A stretch of 64,000 nt of DNA from positions 958,880 through 1,022,879 of the forward strand of contig NZ_LWLE01000001.1 of assembly GCF_001905125.1 (NCBI RefSeq), in the 5' to 3' direction. The notes below the pieces were generated by a model. That model was not told the DNA's origin. It did no database searches and saw nothing but the letters and a program-made list of their open reading frames with translations. The position numbers and the translations under genes are program-made. Of this stretch, positions 51,658 to 60,826 are shown piece by piece (the stretch's first letter is position 1; every line of letters starts with the position of its first letter). This DNA comes from Streptomyces sp. TSRI0281. Its GTDB lineage: Bacteria > Actinomycetota > Actinomycetes > Streptomycetales > Streptomycetaceae.

Positions 51658-52497
51658 TCAGCGGCTCAGCCGCTGGAACCTGCGCACCGCCAGCGGCAGG
51701 AACACCACGGTTATCACCAGCGGCCAGACCAGAGCCATCAGCAGCGCGTGCTCCTCGACCCAGGTGCCGCCGCCGGCCACCGGGTTGCCGAACAGTTCGC
51801 GGGTCGCGGTGGCCGTCGAGGAGATCGGGTTCCACGCGGCGACGGTGCCGAGCCGGCCCGGCATCAGGGAGGGCGCGACCAGGGCGCTGGAGATCATCGT
51901 GACCGGGAAGGCGATGGCGTACAGACCGCCCGCCGCCTCCGCGTTCGGGACCAGCAGCCCCAGCCAGACGCCCACCCAGATCAGGCTGAACCGCAGCAGC
52001 AGGAGCAGTCCGAAGGCGCCGACCGCCTCCATCGGGCTGCCGCCCGCCCGCCAGCCGATCGCCAGGGCGGTGGCCGCCAGGATGGCCAGCTCGGCGGCGG
52101 CCACCACCAGGTCCGCCACCCCGCGCCCCGAGGCGACCGCCGACGGGGCCATCGGCATGGAGCGGAACCGGTCGATGACGCCCTTGCCCGTGTCGGTGAC
52201 CACGGCCATCGCGGTGTTCATGAAGCCCATCGTCATGGTCGTGACGAACATGCCGGGCATCAGGAACTCCCGGTAGTCGCCCCCGCCCGGCACCTTCATC
52301 GCGCTGCCGAAGACATAGCCGTACAGCAGCACGGACAGGATCGGGAATCCCAACTGCCAGACGATGGCTATGGGTTGGCGCTGATAGTGGGTGAGGCTGC
52401 GCCGGGTGACGTTCCAGCTGTCGGCGAGCGCCCAGTAGGCCCGGCCGTGCCGCGGACCCGCGGGGACCGGGCCCTCGTCCAGTTCGAGCACGGTCAT
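51658..52497 (-). CDS. ABC-2 type transporter permease (DrrB-like)
   Basis: A 279-aa membrane protein with six hydrophobic helices: '[20 protein letters not shown]', '[20 protein letters not shown]', and '[20 protein letters not shown]' near the end, which is the ABC2 signature region. It pairs with the ATPase encoded just upstream (ATGA overlap at 52494-52497), as DrrA/DrrB do in daunorubicin export. Multidrug or lipid efflux is the likely job. Confidence 0.9.
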   Translation of the reverse strand: MTVLELDEGPVPAGPRHGRAYWALADSWNVTRRSLTHYQRQPIAIVWQLGFPILSVLLYGYVFGSAMKVPGGGDYREFLMPGMFVTTMTMGFMNTAMAVVTDTGKGVIDRFRSMPMAPSAVASGRGVADLVVAAAELAILAATALAIGWRAGGSPMEAVGAFGLLLLLRFSLIWVGVWLGLLVPNAEAAGGLYAIAFPVTMISSALVAPSLMPGRLGTVAAWNPISSTATATRELFGNPVAGGGTWVEEHALLMALVWPLVITVVFLPLAVRRFQRLSR

Positions 52498-53555
52498 GCC
52501 GCCACCCCCGCCTTCCCGTTCGCGGCCTTCCCGTTCGCGGCCTTCGCGGCCTTCGTGTCCGGCGCCGTCCCCTCGTCCGCGCCGCGCCCCGTCAACCGCA
52601 GGAACACGTCGTCCAGGCTGGGCCTGCGCAGCCCGATGTCCTCGACCGCGATCCCCTCGTCCCGGAGCGTCCGCGCCACCTCCGTCAGCGCGGCCACCCG
52701 GTCGGAGACCTGCGCGTGCACGCGGTGGACCGTGTCGTCGGTGACGACGAGACCGCCCCCGGCCACCCGGTCCACCGCCCTCACCACCGCCGGGAGATCG
52801 CCCGCTTCGGCGGCGACGACCTCGATCCGGTCCCCGCCGATCCGGTTCTTCAGCCCGTCCGGGCTGTCGTCGGCGATGGCGCGGCCCCGGTCGATCACGG
52901 TGATGTGCGAGGCGAGCCGGTCCGCCTCGTCCAGGTACTGCGTGCTGAGCAGGACCGTCGCGCCGCCCGCCACCATTGCCCGTACCGCGTCCCAGACCTC
53001 ACCCCGGCCGCGCGGGTCGAGCCCGGTCGTGGGCTCGTCCAGGAAGAGCACGGCGGGCGCGAGGATCATGGACGCGGCGAGGTCGAGCCGCCGCCGCATA
53101 CCGCCGCTGTACTCCATGACGCCCTTGTCCGCGGCCTCCACCAGGTCGAACTGTTCCAACAGCTCCCCGGCCCGCCTCCGGGCCCGGCCGGCGCCGAGGT
53201 GGAAGAGGCGGCCGAACATCTCCAGGTTCTGCCGGCCGGTGAGGACCTCGTCGACGGCGGCGTACTGGCCGGTGAGCCCGATCCTGCTCCGTACGAGCCG
53301 GGGTTCGCGCCGCACGTCGAGCCCCGCCACCTCCACCCGGCCGCCGTCGAAGCGCAGCAGGGTCGCCAGGACCCGCACGGCGGTGGTCTTGCCCGCACCG
53401 TTCGGCCCGAGCAGACCATGCACGGTGCCGGGGCGGACGGCGAGGTCGAACCCGTCGAGCGCCCGTTTCTCCCCGCCCCCGCCCCTGCCCCGGCCCTTCT
53501 CCCGGTATCGCTTCACGACCCCTTCGGCCAGCACCGCGTATCCGGACGCAGACAT
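52494..53555 (-). CDS. ABC transporter ATP-binding protein (DrrA-like)
   Basis: A 353-aa ATPase. Walker A '[20 protein letters not shown]', Q-loop region '[20 protein letters not shown]', signature '[17 protein letters not shown]', Walker B '[18 protein letters not shown]', then a DrrA-type C-terminal domain with '[15 protein letters not shown]'. The final 25 residues are Lys/Ala-rich. ATG 53555 has GGAGGGGG upstream. It is divergent from the TetR gene; two GTAC-NNN-GTAC sites lie between them. Confidence 0.93.
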   Translation of the reverse strand: MSASGYAVLAEGVVKRYREKGRGRGGGGEKRALDGFDLAVRPGTVHGLLGPNGAGKTTAVRVLATLLRFDGGRVEVAGLDVRREPRLVRSRIGLTGQYAAVDEVLTGRQNLEMFGRLFHLGAGRARRRAGELLEQFDLVEAADKGVMEYSGGMRRRLDLAASMILAPAVLFLDEPTTGLDPRGRGEVWDAVRAMVAGGATVLLSTQYLDEADRLASHITVIDRGRAIADDSPDGLKNRIGGDRIEVVAAEAGDLPAVVRAVDRVAGGGLVVTDDTVHRVHAQVSDRVAALTEVARTLRDEGIAVEDIGLRRPSLDDVFLRLTGRGADEGTAPDTKAAKAANGKAANGKAGVAA

Positions 53556-53582
53556 GGCAACCCCCTCCGCAACATCAGAACT

Positions 53583-53618
53583 GAGTACGCCGTACCCGAA
53601 TGAGAGTACACCGTACCC
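53583..53618. promoter_or_regulatory. twin operators between the ABC exporter and its TetR repressor
   Basis: GAGTACGCCGTACCC (53583-53597) and GAGTACACCGTACCC (53604-53618) differ at one base and lie 21 bp apart, two helical turns. Each contains an inverted GTAC-N3-GTAC. The second overlaps the -35 region expected for the TetR promoter (-10 TACTCT at 53637-53642). Cooperative TetR binding on one DNA face is likely. Confidence 0.7.
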
Positions 53619-53649
53619 AATTCCTGTCCGGAGCATTACTCTGGTGCCC

Positions 53650-54432
53650 ATGACGAGAAACGGTTCGGCAGCGGAAGCGGACGGCACAGCCACCGGCAGC
53701 GGCGATATCGCACGCAGCCTGGAGCTCCTGTGGAAGACCGGCGACCGCCCGAGCCGCGGCCCCAAACCGGGCCTCACCCTGGACCGGATCGTCACCACCG
53801 CCGTCGCCGTCGCCGACGCGGAGGGACTGGGCGCCGTCTCGATGCGCCGGCTCTCCACGGAACTGGGCGCGGGCACGATGACGCTCTACCGGTACGTCCC
53901 CGGCAAGGCCGAACTCCTGGACCTGATGCTCGACCGGGTTCTCGGCGAACCGCTCACCGCGGGCACCGCCGACGTCCCCGACGACTGGCGCACCGCCATC
54001 GACTCGATGGCCCGCACCTACCTGGACAACCTGCGGACCCACCCCTGGCTGCTCAAGATCAACCAGGCCCGCACGGTGCTCGGCCCCAGCGCCCTGCGCG
54101 GCCTCGAACTTGCTCTCACCGGCCTGCGGGGCATGGGCCTCAAGGACCCCGAGCTGATCGCCGTGATCATCACCGTCAACAGCTTCGTCGAGGGCCTCGC
54201 CCGCACCCAGAGCCATGCCGTGGAGGCCGTGCGGCAGACCGGACTGAGCGACGCCGACTTCTGGGAGGACCAGCGCCCCTACCTGGAGCGGGCCATGCTC
54301 AGCGGCGAGTACCCGATGATGGCGGGCATGGCGGAGGACACCTTCAGCGCCGACTTCGACCACTTCGAGTTCGGGCTCCGGCGGCTGATCGACGGGTTCG
54401 AAGTGCTGGTCGGGGAGCGCGCGGGAGGATGA
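53650..54432 (+). CDS. TetR/AcrR-family repressor of the ABC exporter
   Basis: A 260-aa regulator. The helix-turn-helix 'LTLDRIVTTAVAVADAEGLG' to 'GAGTMTLYRYVPGKAELLDL' lies unusually deep (about residues 40-95), as in TetR-C-terminal-domain type regulators of drug exporters, followed by a long ligand domain. ATG 53650 follows TACTCT by 7 nt with no ribosome site, so it is leaderless. Divergent from the DrrAB-like genes, with twin operators between, it almost certainly represses both. Confidence 0.9.
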   Translation: MTRNGSAAEADGTATGSGDIARSLELLWKTGDRPSRGPKPGLTLDRIVTTAVAVADAEGLGAVSMRRLSTELGAGTMTLYRYVPGKAELLDLMLDRVLGEPLTAGTADVPDDWRTAIDSMARTYLDNLRTHPWLLKINQARTVLGPSALRGLELALTGLRGMGLKDPELIAVIITVNSFVEGLARTQSHAVEAVRQTGLSDADFWEDQRPYLERAMLSGEYPMMAGMAEDTFSADFDHFEFGLRRLIDGFEVLVGERAGG

Positions 54433-54453
54433 CGGCGGGCCCGGTCGGTCCAT

Positions 54454-54530
54454 GTGCCGATGGGGCCCGACCCGTGTGCCGATCGGGCCGGTCCGTGTGC
54501 CGATGGGGCCCGGTCCGTGTGCCGATGGGG
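54454..54530. repeat. four-copy tandem repeat, about 22 bp
   Basis: GTGCCGAT recurs at 54454, 54476, 54497 and 54519 within units close to GGTCCGTGTGCCGATGGGGC. Three copies of GGTGCGGGGC follow around 54570-54595. The stretch (54433-54728) lies between convergent genes and holds no gene. It looks like replication-slippage DNA; the units are too short and unspaced to be a CRISPR array. Confidence 0.65.
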
Positions 54531-54728
54531 ATACGGAACCACCCGGAGGCGGGGATCGGCCCGTGCACGGTGCGGGGCGGTGCGGGGCGGTGCGGGCCCA
54601 CCGGGCCGCAGATCACGGCCCCACGGGATCACGGCCCCACGCGCCGCCGCTCCGGCCCTCCCGCCTCAGCCCCGGCTCACCCCCGCCCGTGCCGCCCGGC
54701 GCCCCTGCCTCACCGCCGCACCATCGCC

Positions 54729-55736
54729 TCAGCCCCGCCCGCCGCGCCGCCTGCGCAGGGCGAACCAGGCCACGGCCACCCCGGCGAGGACGACCGCGCC
54801 CAGGGTCATGCTCCCCTTCTCCCCGTCGCCGTCCGCGCCGTCCCCGCCGGACCCGCTCCCGGCACTCCCGGAGCCCCGTCCCGCGTCCTTGCCACCGTCC
54901 CCGCTCCCGCCCCCGCCCTTCACGTCGACCCGCTCGACATCGCTCCCCTCGCCCTCCGAGCCGAACATCAGCGCCGAGCCGTCCGCCGTGTACGTCACGG
55001 ACTCGGCCTGCCGCTGGAACGGGGCGCTCACCGCGTGGTCCTCGCCCAGCCTGCCGCCCTCGAAGGCGTACGCGCGGGCGCTGAAATAGGACCGCAGCAG
55101 CAGTTCGCGCCCGTCCGGCGAGAACGCCCCGTCCGTCACCCACGGCACCTCCCCCACCCGCCGGAACACATTGGTCCCACCGGTGGTGAGCTTCGCGGGC
55201 CCCTCGTACAGCCCGCCGCCGTCCTCGTTCTTCGAGGCGATGTACACCCGGCCGGTCTTCGGGTGAACCATCAGCGCCTCGGCGTTGCGCGCCCCGTCCG
55301 CGTACTTCACGTCGAACTGGGTCGCCGTCACCGTGGCGTCCCGCAGCTGCTTCGGCTCGGGGAAGCGGTAGATCCAGACGTGGTCCCACGTCCCGTCCAG
55401 GTTGTCGCCGATGTCACCGACGTACACATTGCCGTCGGGCCCGATCGAGATGGCCTCGACATCGCGGGGCTCGCCGACCCCGCGCATGGTGATCGTCGCG
55501 ACGGTCTTCCCGGTGCGGGAGTCGACGGCGTAGATGTACGGGCCGTCGTCGCTGTCGTTGTGCGTCCAGTAGACGCCCGGATGGGTCGGGCTGGCGGCGA
55601 GGCCGCTGGACTCGGTGATCCGGGGGTCCTCGATCGTGAAGGTCCGGTCGGCCCCGCCGTCGTCGGCCACGGCCGTGGCCGCCCCCGTCAGCACGAGCAG
55701 GAGGGCGGCACCGGAGGCTGTCAGATACGAACGCAT
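54729..55736 (-). CDS. cell-surface beta-propeller protein, C-terminally anchored
   Basis: A 335-aa exported protein. It has a signal peptide (about 1-24, 'SGAALLLVLTGAATAVADD') and a propeller-type region with 'LAASPTHPGVYWTHNDSDDG', 'DVEAISIGPDGNVYVGDIGD' and 'VPWVTDGAFSPDGRELLLRS'. A Gly/Asp/Ser-rich linker (about 270-310) leads to a C-terminal membrane helix with an Arg-rich tail (LRRRRGGRG), the layout of a sortase-free surface anchor. The pattern recalls SdiA/esterase-like phytase domains, but activity is unknown. ATG 55736 is preferred because it starts the signal peptide. Confidence 0.78.
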   Translation of the reverse strand: MRSYLTASGAALLLVLTGAATAVADDGGADRTFTIEDPRITESSGLAASPTHPGVYWTHNDSDDGPYIYAVDSRTGKTVATITMRGVGEPRDVEAISIGPDGNVYVGDIGDNLDGTWDHVWIYRFPEPKQLRDATVTATQFDVKYADGARNAEALMVHPKTGRVYIASKNEDGGGLYEGPAKLTTGGTNVFRRVGEVPWVTDGAFSPDGRELLLRSYFSARAYAFEGGRLGEDHAVSAPFQRQAESVTYTADGSALMFGSEGEGSDVERVDVKGGGGSGDGGKDAGRGSGSAGSGSGGDGADGDGEKGSMTLGAVVLAGVAVAWFALRRRRGGRG

Positions 55737-55794
55737 GACCCCAGTGTCCATCGTCACGTCGCAGGCCGAAGGGGTGATCGGCCATGATGTCGCC

Positions 55795-56481
55795 ATGCGT
55801 TTCCTCTTCGTCGGCGACTCCATGACCGTGGGCAGCGCCGGGGGTTTCACCTGGCGCTTCCGGATGTGGCAGCACCTCGAAGCGACGCTCCCCGGCCGGT
55901 ACACGATCGTCGGCCCGCGCACCGCGCTGTACGACACCGAGGCGCGGGCCCCGCTCTCCCACGCGTACGGCGCCCCGTCCTTCCCCGCCGACGCCCGCCG
56001 CCACCTCGCCGGCTGGGGCGAGGGCTGGCTGCACATGGCCCCGGTGATCGCGGACGCGGTGAGCGAGGCCCGCGCCGACGTCCTGCTCGTCTCGCTCGGG
56101 CTGATCGACCTCGGGTTCTACACCGACAGCGCGCAGACCGCCGGGAACGCCCGCGCGTTCATCGCGGCGGCCCGCACCGCCAACCCGCACATCAGGATCG
56201 TGCTCCTGCCCGTCATACCGAACATCAGGGCCGAGTCGGACGCCCCCTTCGCCGCCGAGTGCGAGCGCTTCAACGAACTCCTCGCCAAGGCCGTCGCCGA
56301 CCTCGACGGACCGGCGTCCCCGCTGCTGCTGGCCTCACGCCCGGCCTCGTACGACATCCACACCGACACCTACGACGGCACGCACCCCGGCCCCAGCGGC
56401 GAGCACAAGCTCGCGGCCGCCTTCGCCGACGCGATGCACCAGGCGTGGGGGCTGGGCGGCCCGTACACCGCCCACGGCTGA
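55795..56481 (+). CDS. SGNH/GDSL-family hydrolase
   Basis: A 228-aa GDSL esterase-like protein. The nucleophile block 'FLFVGDSMTVGSAG' carries the Ser; the Asp/His pair is in 'DTYDGTHPGPSGEHKLAAAF'. Block III Gly-x-Asn is less clear ('LVSLGLIDLGF' lies at that position, with Asp for Asn). No signal peptide, so it is probably cytoplasmic. ATG 55795 is 6 nt after CATGAT and there is no ribosome site. Substrate unknown. Confidence 0.85.
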   Translation: MRFLFVGDSMTVGSAGGFTWRFRMWQHLEATLPGRYTIVGPRTALYDTEARAPLSHAYGAPSFPADARRHLAGWGEGWLHMAPVIADAVSEARADVLLVSLGLIDLGFYTDSAQTAGNARAFIAAARTANPHIRIVLLPVIPNIRAESDAPFAAECERFNELLAKAVADLDGPASPLLLASRPASYDIHTDTYDGTHPGPSGEHKLAAAFADAMHQAWGLGGPYTAHG

Positions 56482-56561
56482 AACCGCTGCGCCCGCCGGA
56501 CCGGCCACCGTACGGTGGTGCCTGATCGGTGAAGTGACGAGCTGTTACGGGGGTGGGGTCC

Positions 56562-57026
56562 ATGGACCCGATTTCGCTGGGTGTGCTGGCGGCGCTGGCA
56601 GGCGGCGCGGGCGGGGAGATCGGCCGTCAGGCGTGGTCCGGGCTGACGGGCCTGGTGCGCCGCCGCCGGGACCCCGCGCCGGGGACGCCCGACGGTGCGG
56701 CCCCGGAACCCGACACCGCCGAGACCGCGCTGACCGCGCTGGAGGGGCAGCCCGGGGACCACGAGTGCGCCGGGGAGCTCGAACGGGCGCTGCGTACGCG
56801 GGTCGAGGCGGACCAGGCGTTCGCCCGCGCGGTACGGGTGTGGGAGGCGATGTTCCAGGCTTCGCTGACCGCGGACCCGGACGCGGCGGCGGACCTGGAG
56901 GCGGCCGTCCGGGCGATCGACCCGGAGGCCGCGGTGCCGGGGTCGGTGCACAACGACTTCCGCGACAGCACGTTCAGCGGCCCGGTGCAGGGCAGCGGCA
57001 CCCAGAACAACACGTTCAACGGATAG
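56562..57026 (+). CDS. small protein with N-terminal helix and C-terminal NNTF beta motif
   Basis: A 154-aa protein, not assigned to a named family. The N-terminus 'MDPISLGVLAALAGGAGGEI' is a hydrophobic, possibly membrane-associated helix. A helical middle with 'VEADQAFARAVRVWEAMFQA' follows. The end 'SVHNDFRDSTFSGPVQGSGT', continued by QNNTFNG, resembles the beta-type trailer found in many Streptomyces NTPase and effector-associated proteins. Here it stands alone, without an NTPase. ATG 56562 lies after a G-rich element; GTG 56553 is an alternative start. Confidence 0.6.
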   Translation: MDPISLGVLAALAGGAGGEIGRQAWSGLTGLVRRRRDPAPGTPDGAAPEPDTAETALTALEGQPGDHECAGELERALRTRVEADQAFARAVRVWEAMFQASLTADPDAAADLEAAVRAIDPEAAVPGSVHNDFRDSTFSGPVQGSGTQNNTFNG

Positions 57027-57053
57027 GTTCCGCTGGTTCCGCTCTCGGCCCCG

Positions 57054-58700
57054 TCACGGGGTGAGGGCGTCCGCGGACACCAGCGTGCCGTCCCGGAAGC
57101 AGACCCGGTAGGCGTCGCCCGACCGGTCGTCGAACCGGTCGGCCGTCATCGCGTAGTAGGCGCACGTCGTGCCGGGTTCGCCCGGCTCGGCGGCGACCGG
57201 CCGGTGGTCGGTACGGCGTTCGGGCAGCAGGGACTCGGCCTCGGAGCGCTCCATGCCCACCCGCAGCCGGGCGAAGTCGCCCGGTTCCAGGACGGAGCGG
57301 GACGCCGACCACATCTCCCACCCCATGAGCACCGTGCTCAGCAGCGCCCCCGCCACCAGGGGCACCATGACGGCGGCGGCGAGGGTCCGGCGTATCCGGC
57401 GGCCGGCGTGGCGGTGCTCCTGCGGCAGCGCGACGGATGTGCGGGAAGTGAGGGGCGCGGCGGGCGCGGCGGATGCGGCGCGTGCCGAGGTGTCGGGGGC
57501 GTGCGGCATCCGCGCGACCACCGCGAAGCCTCCGTCGCGGGGACCGTGCTCGAACGTGCCCCCGGCCAGCCGCACCCGCTCATGAAGCCCGATGAGCCCG
57601 CGCCCGCCATGTCCGCCGTGCCGCCCGTGCCGCCCGTGCCGTCCGTGCCGTCCTTGCTCTCCACGCTCTCCCCGGCGGGGCGGCGCGGCCGAGGAGCCGT
57701 CCGACGGTGGCCCGTTCTCGACCACCACCTCGGTCCCGGTGTCCGCGTACGTGACGCGGACGTGCGCCGTGGCGTGCGGGGCGTGCTTGGCGACGTTGGT
57801 GAGCGCCTCCTGCACGACGCGGTGGGCGGCCCGCGCGACAACCGGAGGGACGGCGCCCGCAGGGCCCTCGATCCGCAGGTCGACCGCGAGCCCGGACGCG
57901 GAGGCCTCGCCGGTCAGCCGCTCGATGCCGGACGCGGAACTCCCCTCACCGGCACCCGGTTCAGCACCGGCACCGGCTTCCGTACCGGCACCCGCTTCAG
58001 CACCGGCACCGGCACCGGCTTCCGCTCCGGCACCGGCTTCCGGATCGCCGTCCGTCCGCGCCGCCGGGCGCATCGGTGCCTCGTCCGTCTCCTCCCGCAG
58101 GACGCTGATGACCTCCCCCAGCCGCTCCACCGCGGCCGCCGCCCTGACCCTGAGGTCCCCGGCCGCCCGCCGGTGCCGGTCGTCCAGGTCGGGGGCGAGG
58201 CTCAGGGCGCCCGCCGACAGGGCGATCAGGCTGAGGTCATGGCCGAGGACGTCGTGCATGTCCTGGGCGATCCGGGCCCGTTCGCGCAACCGGGCCTGCT
58301 CGGCGACCAGCCGCTGTTCGCGCTCCAACCGCTCGGCCCGCTCCCACCCGGCCCGGACGAGCTCCCGGTACTGGCGCCAGAACCGCCCGGCGAACCACGG
58401 CAGCATCACCACGACGACCACCACGCCCACGAACCGGCTCCCCAGCGGCAGCCAGGACGGCACCAGGGCCACCGCCACCACCCCGGCGGCGACGACCGCG
58501 ACCAGGGCGAGCACCGTGGAGCGGGCCCGCCCGGACCGTCGCCCGTCGAGGAACGCGGCGAGGGCGGCGGGCACGGTCCACCAGGAGCCGACCATGCTCA
58601 GGCCGACACAGACGGCCGCACCGGTGGCCGGGGCGGCTGCCGCGAACGGACCGGCCCACCCGGCCCACCCCGCCGCACCGCCACGCTTCGTACTGTCCAT
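57054..58700 (-). CDS. orphan NarL-type sensor histidine kinase with C-terminal lipoprotein-like extension
   Basis: A 548-aa protein. Four membrane helices (about 18-110), a HisKA_3 dimerisation segment with the phospho-accepting His in 'ERARIAQDMHDVLGHDLSLI', a Gly/Ala/Glu low-complexity insert (about 222-252), HATPase motifs 'VVQEALTNVAKHAPHATAHV' and 'GGRGLIGLHERVRLAGGTFE', with another repeat run of Arg-His-Gly between them. After the kinase comes a further membrane helix (about 435-460) and an extracellular 'FARLRVGMERSEAESLLPER' segment of SmpA/BLIP-like type. No response regulator is nearby. ATG 58700. Confidence 0.82.
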   Translation of the reverse strand: MDSTKRGGAAGWAGWAGPFAAAAPATGAAVCVGLSMVGSWWTVPAALAAFLDGRRSGRARSTVLALVAVVAAGVVAVALVPSWLPLGSRFVGVVVVVVMLPWFAGRFWRQYRELVRAGWERAERLEREQRLVAEQARLRERARIAQDMHDVLGHDLSLIALSAGALSLAPDLDDRHRRAAGDLRVRAAAAVERLGEVISVLREETDEAPMRPAARTDGDPEAGAGAEAGAGAGAEAGAGTEAGAGAEPGAGEGSSASGIERLTGEASASGLAVDLRIEGPAGAVPPVVARAAHRVVQEALTNVAKHAPHATAHVRVTYADTGTEVVVENGPPSDGSSAAPPRRGERGEQGRHGRHGRHGRHGGHGGRGLIGLHERVRLAGGTFEHGPRDGGFAVVARMPHAPDTSARAASAAPAAPLTSRTSVALPQEHRHAGRRIRRTLAAAVMVPLVAGALLSTVLMGWEMWSASRSVLEPGDFARLRVGMERSEAESLLPERRTDHRPVAAEPGEPGTTCAYYAMTADRFDDRSGDAYRVCFRDGTLVSADALTP

Positions 58701-58757
58701 GACGAGGACGGTACTGAGCCGGTGTCCCGCCCCCGCCCGCCCGGGGGCACTTCCGGG

Positions 58758-59396
58758 TCACTCCCCCTGCTGCGACCCCAGCATCGTCAGCGCGAGCTGG
58801 GTCAGCTCACCGGACACCTCGCCCGGCCGCGCCCGCCGGGGCCGCCTGCTGTGGTGCGCCATGAGCTCATGGACCGTACCGACCATCACCATCACGTCGA
58901 CCCGGTGATCCCGGTCCTCCGCCTCGCCCCGGTCCACCGCCCGCTCGGCCTCCCCCGTCAGGAACTCCGTCCACAGGGCCCGCCACAGCTTGCAGTGCTC
59001 ATCCACGGTGGCGCTCACACCCAGCACCTCGACGAAGGTCACCCGTGCCTCACGCGGATCGCGGGTGACGGCCTCCACGTAGGCGTCGAAGAGGCGCTGG
59101 ACCCGTTCCGCCGTCCCGCACTTGCTTATGTCGTCCGCGTGCAGGGCTCTCTCCGCCGCCCGCAGGCCACTCGTCGTCACCCGGTTGTGCAGGGCGATGA
59201 GCAGCCCTTCCCGGGAGCCGAACTCCTGGCGCAGCACGTCGGCCGGTACCCCGGCAGCCTCGCAGAGCGCCATCTCGGTGGTCTCCGCGTAGCCGCCGGC
59301 GCCGAACAGTTCCCGCGCCGCGTCGAGGAGTCGCTCGCGCGCCTGGTTACGGAGCATGTCACCGGGCCCGGTGCGCTGAGCCGGCCAGTTGTCCAT
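58758..59396 (-). CDS. TetR-family transcriptional regulator
   Basis: A 212-aa regulator. The N-terminal helix-turn-helix 'ARERLLDAARELFGAGGYAE' to 'AAGVPADVLRQEFGSREGLL' is followed by a helical domain with 'AERVQRLFDAYVEAVTRDPR' and 'ARVTFVEVLGVSATVDEHCK'. ATG 59396 has GGAGG upstream. No obvious target lies next to it: on one side a kinase, on the other a dead DinB gene, so its regulon may be elsewhere. Confidence 0.86.
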   Translation of the reverse strand: MDNWPAQRTGPGDMLRNQARERLLDAARELFGAGGYAETTEMALCEAAGVPADVLRQEFGSREGLLIALHNRVTTSGLRAAERALHADDISKCGTAERVQRLFDAYVEAVTRDPREARVTFVEVLGVSATVDEHCKLWRALWTEFLTGEAERAVDRGEAEDRDHRVDVMVMVGTVHELMAHHSRRPRRARPGEVSGELTQLALTMLGSQQGE

Positions 59397-59533
59397 CACC
59401 GGTCCTCCTTCAGCGGAAGAGGTGCGGGAGAGGGCCTCAGGCACCTCTGCACAGACCGCCCGCACCATTGTGCTCGCCCCCGCACCCCGGTTCCGACTGC
59501 GCCACACCTCCATCGGTAGCGCGGCGCCCGCCT

Positions 59534-60000
59534 TCACACCCCTGTCGCGCCGTCGATGCGCTCCCTCAGCAGATCGGCGTGCCCGTGGTGGCGGGCGTAC
59601 TCCTCGATCAGGTGCACGATCCACCCGACGCGGCGAGACCGGGCCCCGCCGGGCATTGTGGCCCTCGACATCGGGACCGGGGGCATCGGCGACCTACCGC
59701 TCGGCGCACGCCACTTCCGCCCGCCATGCCCTCCAAGCACCGGATATGACAGCGGTATGGGCGCACGCGCCGCCGAGATCCCCGTCCGGATCGGCTTCCG
59801 GGGAGAGGAACGGCGGCGCGTCCTGTCCGGCCATGTCCTGCCGGAACCAATGGCGTTCCGTGTCGGCGGGACGGCGGACGAGGCGGGGCAGCGCGAGCGG
59901 GAACGGCTCCACGGACCACTGCGCCGGCTCGTCACCCGGCCGCGCACACTTCATCTCAAGGGTGGTGCGCTGGGCGGACAGGAAGTTGACGAGCAGGGCG
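59534..60000 (-). pseudogene. DinB/DUF664 gene remnant (frameshifted, no start)
   Basis: One frame begins near 60000 with '[20 protein letters not shown]' and runs through '[20 protein letters not shown]' and '[19 protein letters not shown]' before stopping at about 59694. Another frame resumes near 59640 with '[20 protein letters not shown]' and '[13 protein letters not shown]' to 59534. Together they cover most of a DUF664 protein, including its histidines, but in different frames and without a usable start codon. The gene is dead, while intact paralogues lie at 29105 and 49348. Confidence 0.75.
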
Positions 60001-60093
60001 CGTCGGGGACCGGAACCCTGGCCGGACCGCCGCCCACACCCGCGAGGGACGACCGGCGCCCCCGGGCCGGACGCCGCCGCGGGTCCGGCACCC

Positions 60094-60570
60094 TCACCTG
60101 CCCGCGACGATCTCGGCCAGGTGGTTCAGCGAGTTGCCGAGATGCTCGGGGCCGAACGGCGGGAACGGGAAGTTCTCCCGGATGGAGGGCGGCACCGCCG
60201 ACCAGTCGTAGGTGAGCGTGACCCCGGTCTCGGACGGGCCGATCGACGCGAGGTCGTAGCGCCAGGTCCAGCCGCCGTACTCCACCTGCCCGTCGTCCTT
60301 CTCCTGCCCCGTCAACCAGCCGATGGCGCGCGGCTGTTCGAGCACGTGGACCTTGTTGGCCACCTGGTAGTCAACCTTCGGGTGGTGGGAGTGATGCATG
60401 TCCATCCGGAAGATCTGCCCCACCTCGGTCAGCGGCGCCCGGTCGCCCACTTCCTGTATCCAGCCGGTGCCGTCGATCGCGGCATGGGTCGTCGGGTCCG
60501 CCAGCACCGCGAACACCTTCTCGGCGGGCGCGGCAACAGTCAGGGTGGCGCTCACATTCTCCTGGTCCAC
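60094..60570 (-). CDS. SRPBCC family protein (polyketide cyclase/START-like)
   Basis: A 158-aa START-like protein: 'VSATLTVAAPAEKVFAVLAD', 'GWIQEVGDRAPLTEVGQIFR', 'VDYQVANKVHVLEQPRAIGW', 'WRYDLASIGPSETGVTLTYD', and a C-terminal helix 'LGNSLNHLAEIVAG' that closes the cavity. It binds a hydrophobic ligand; the precise role is unknown. GTG 60570 lies about 11 nt after AAGGAG; ATG 60597 and GTG 60579 are upstream alternatives. Confidence 0.83.
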   Translation of the reverse strand: MDQENVSATLTVAAPAEKVFAVLADPTTHAAIDGTGWIQEVGDRAPLTEVGQIFRMDMHHSHHPKVDYQVANKVHVLEQPRAIGWLTGQEKDDGQVEYGGWTWRYDLASIGPSETGVTLTYDWSAVPPSIRENFPFPPFGPEHLGNSLNHLAEIVAGR

Positions 60571-60826
60571 GGTGTTCACCGCTCCTTGTCGTCTCATCCC
60601 GGTTCTCCCGCGGGCGCGGAAGGCTGAAGGGGGACGTTCCCCATGGGACGTTCCCCTACGCAGACGGCGCGGCGGGGCAGAACTCATCGGTCGAGCGTTC
60701 GCGAACCGCGCCCGTGCAACCGCACCCGGACTGCGACCAGCAACGTCACCCGGACCCCAACATCCTCTTGTACATAACGTGACTCTTCCTCATCTTCCTT
60801 TTGAACGTGGTCACTTATAAGTTGTG

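Noticed and set aside
54454-54595. Short repeats considered as a CRISPR array
   Set aside because: Units are contiguous, imperfect, GC-only and without unique spacers or cas genes.
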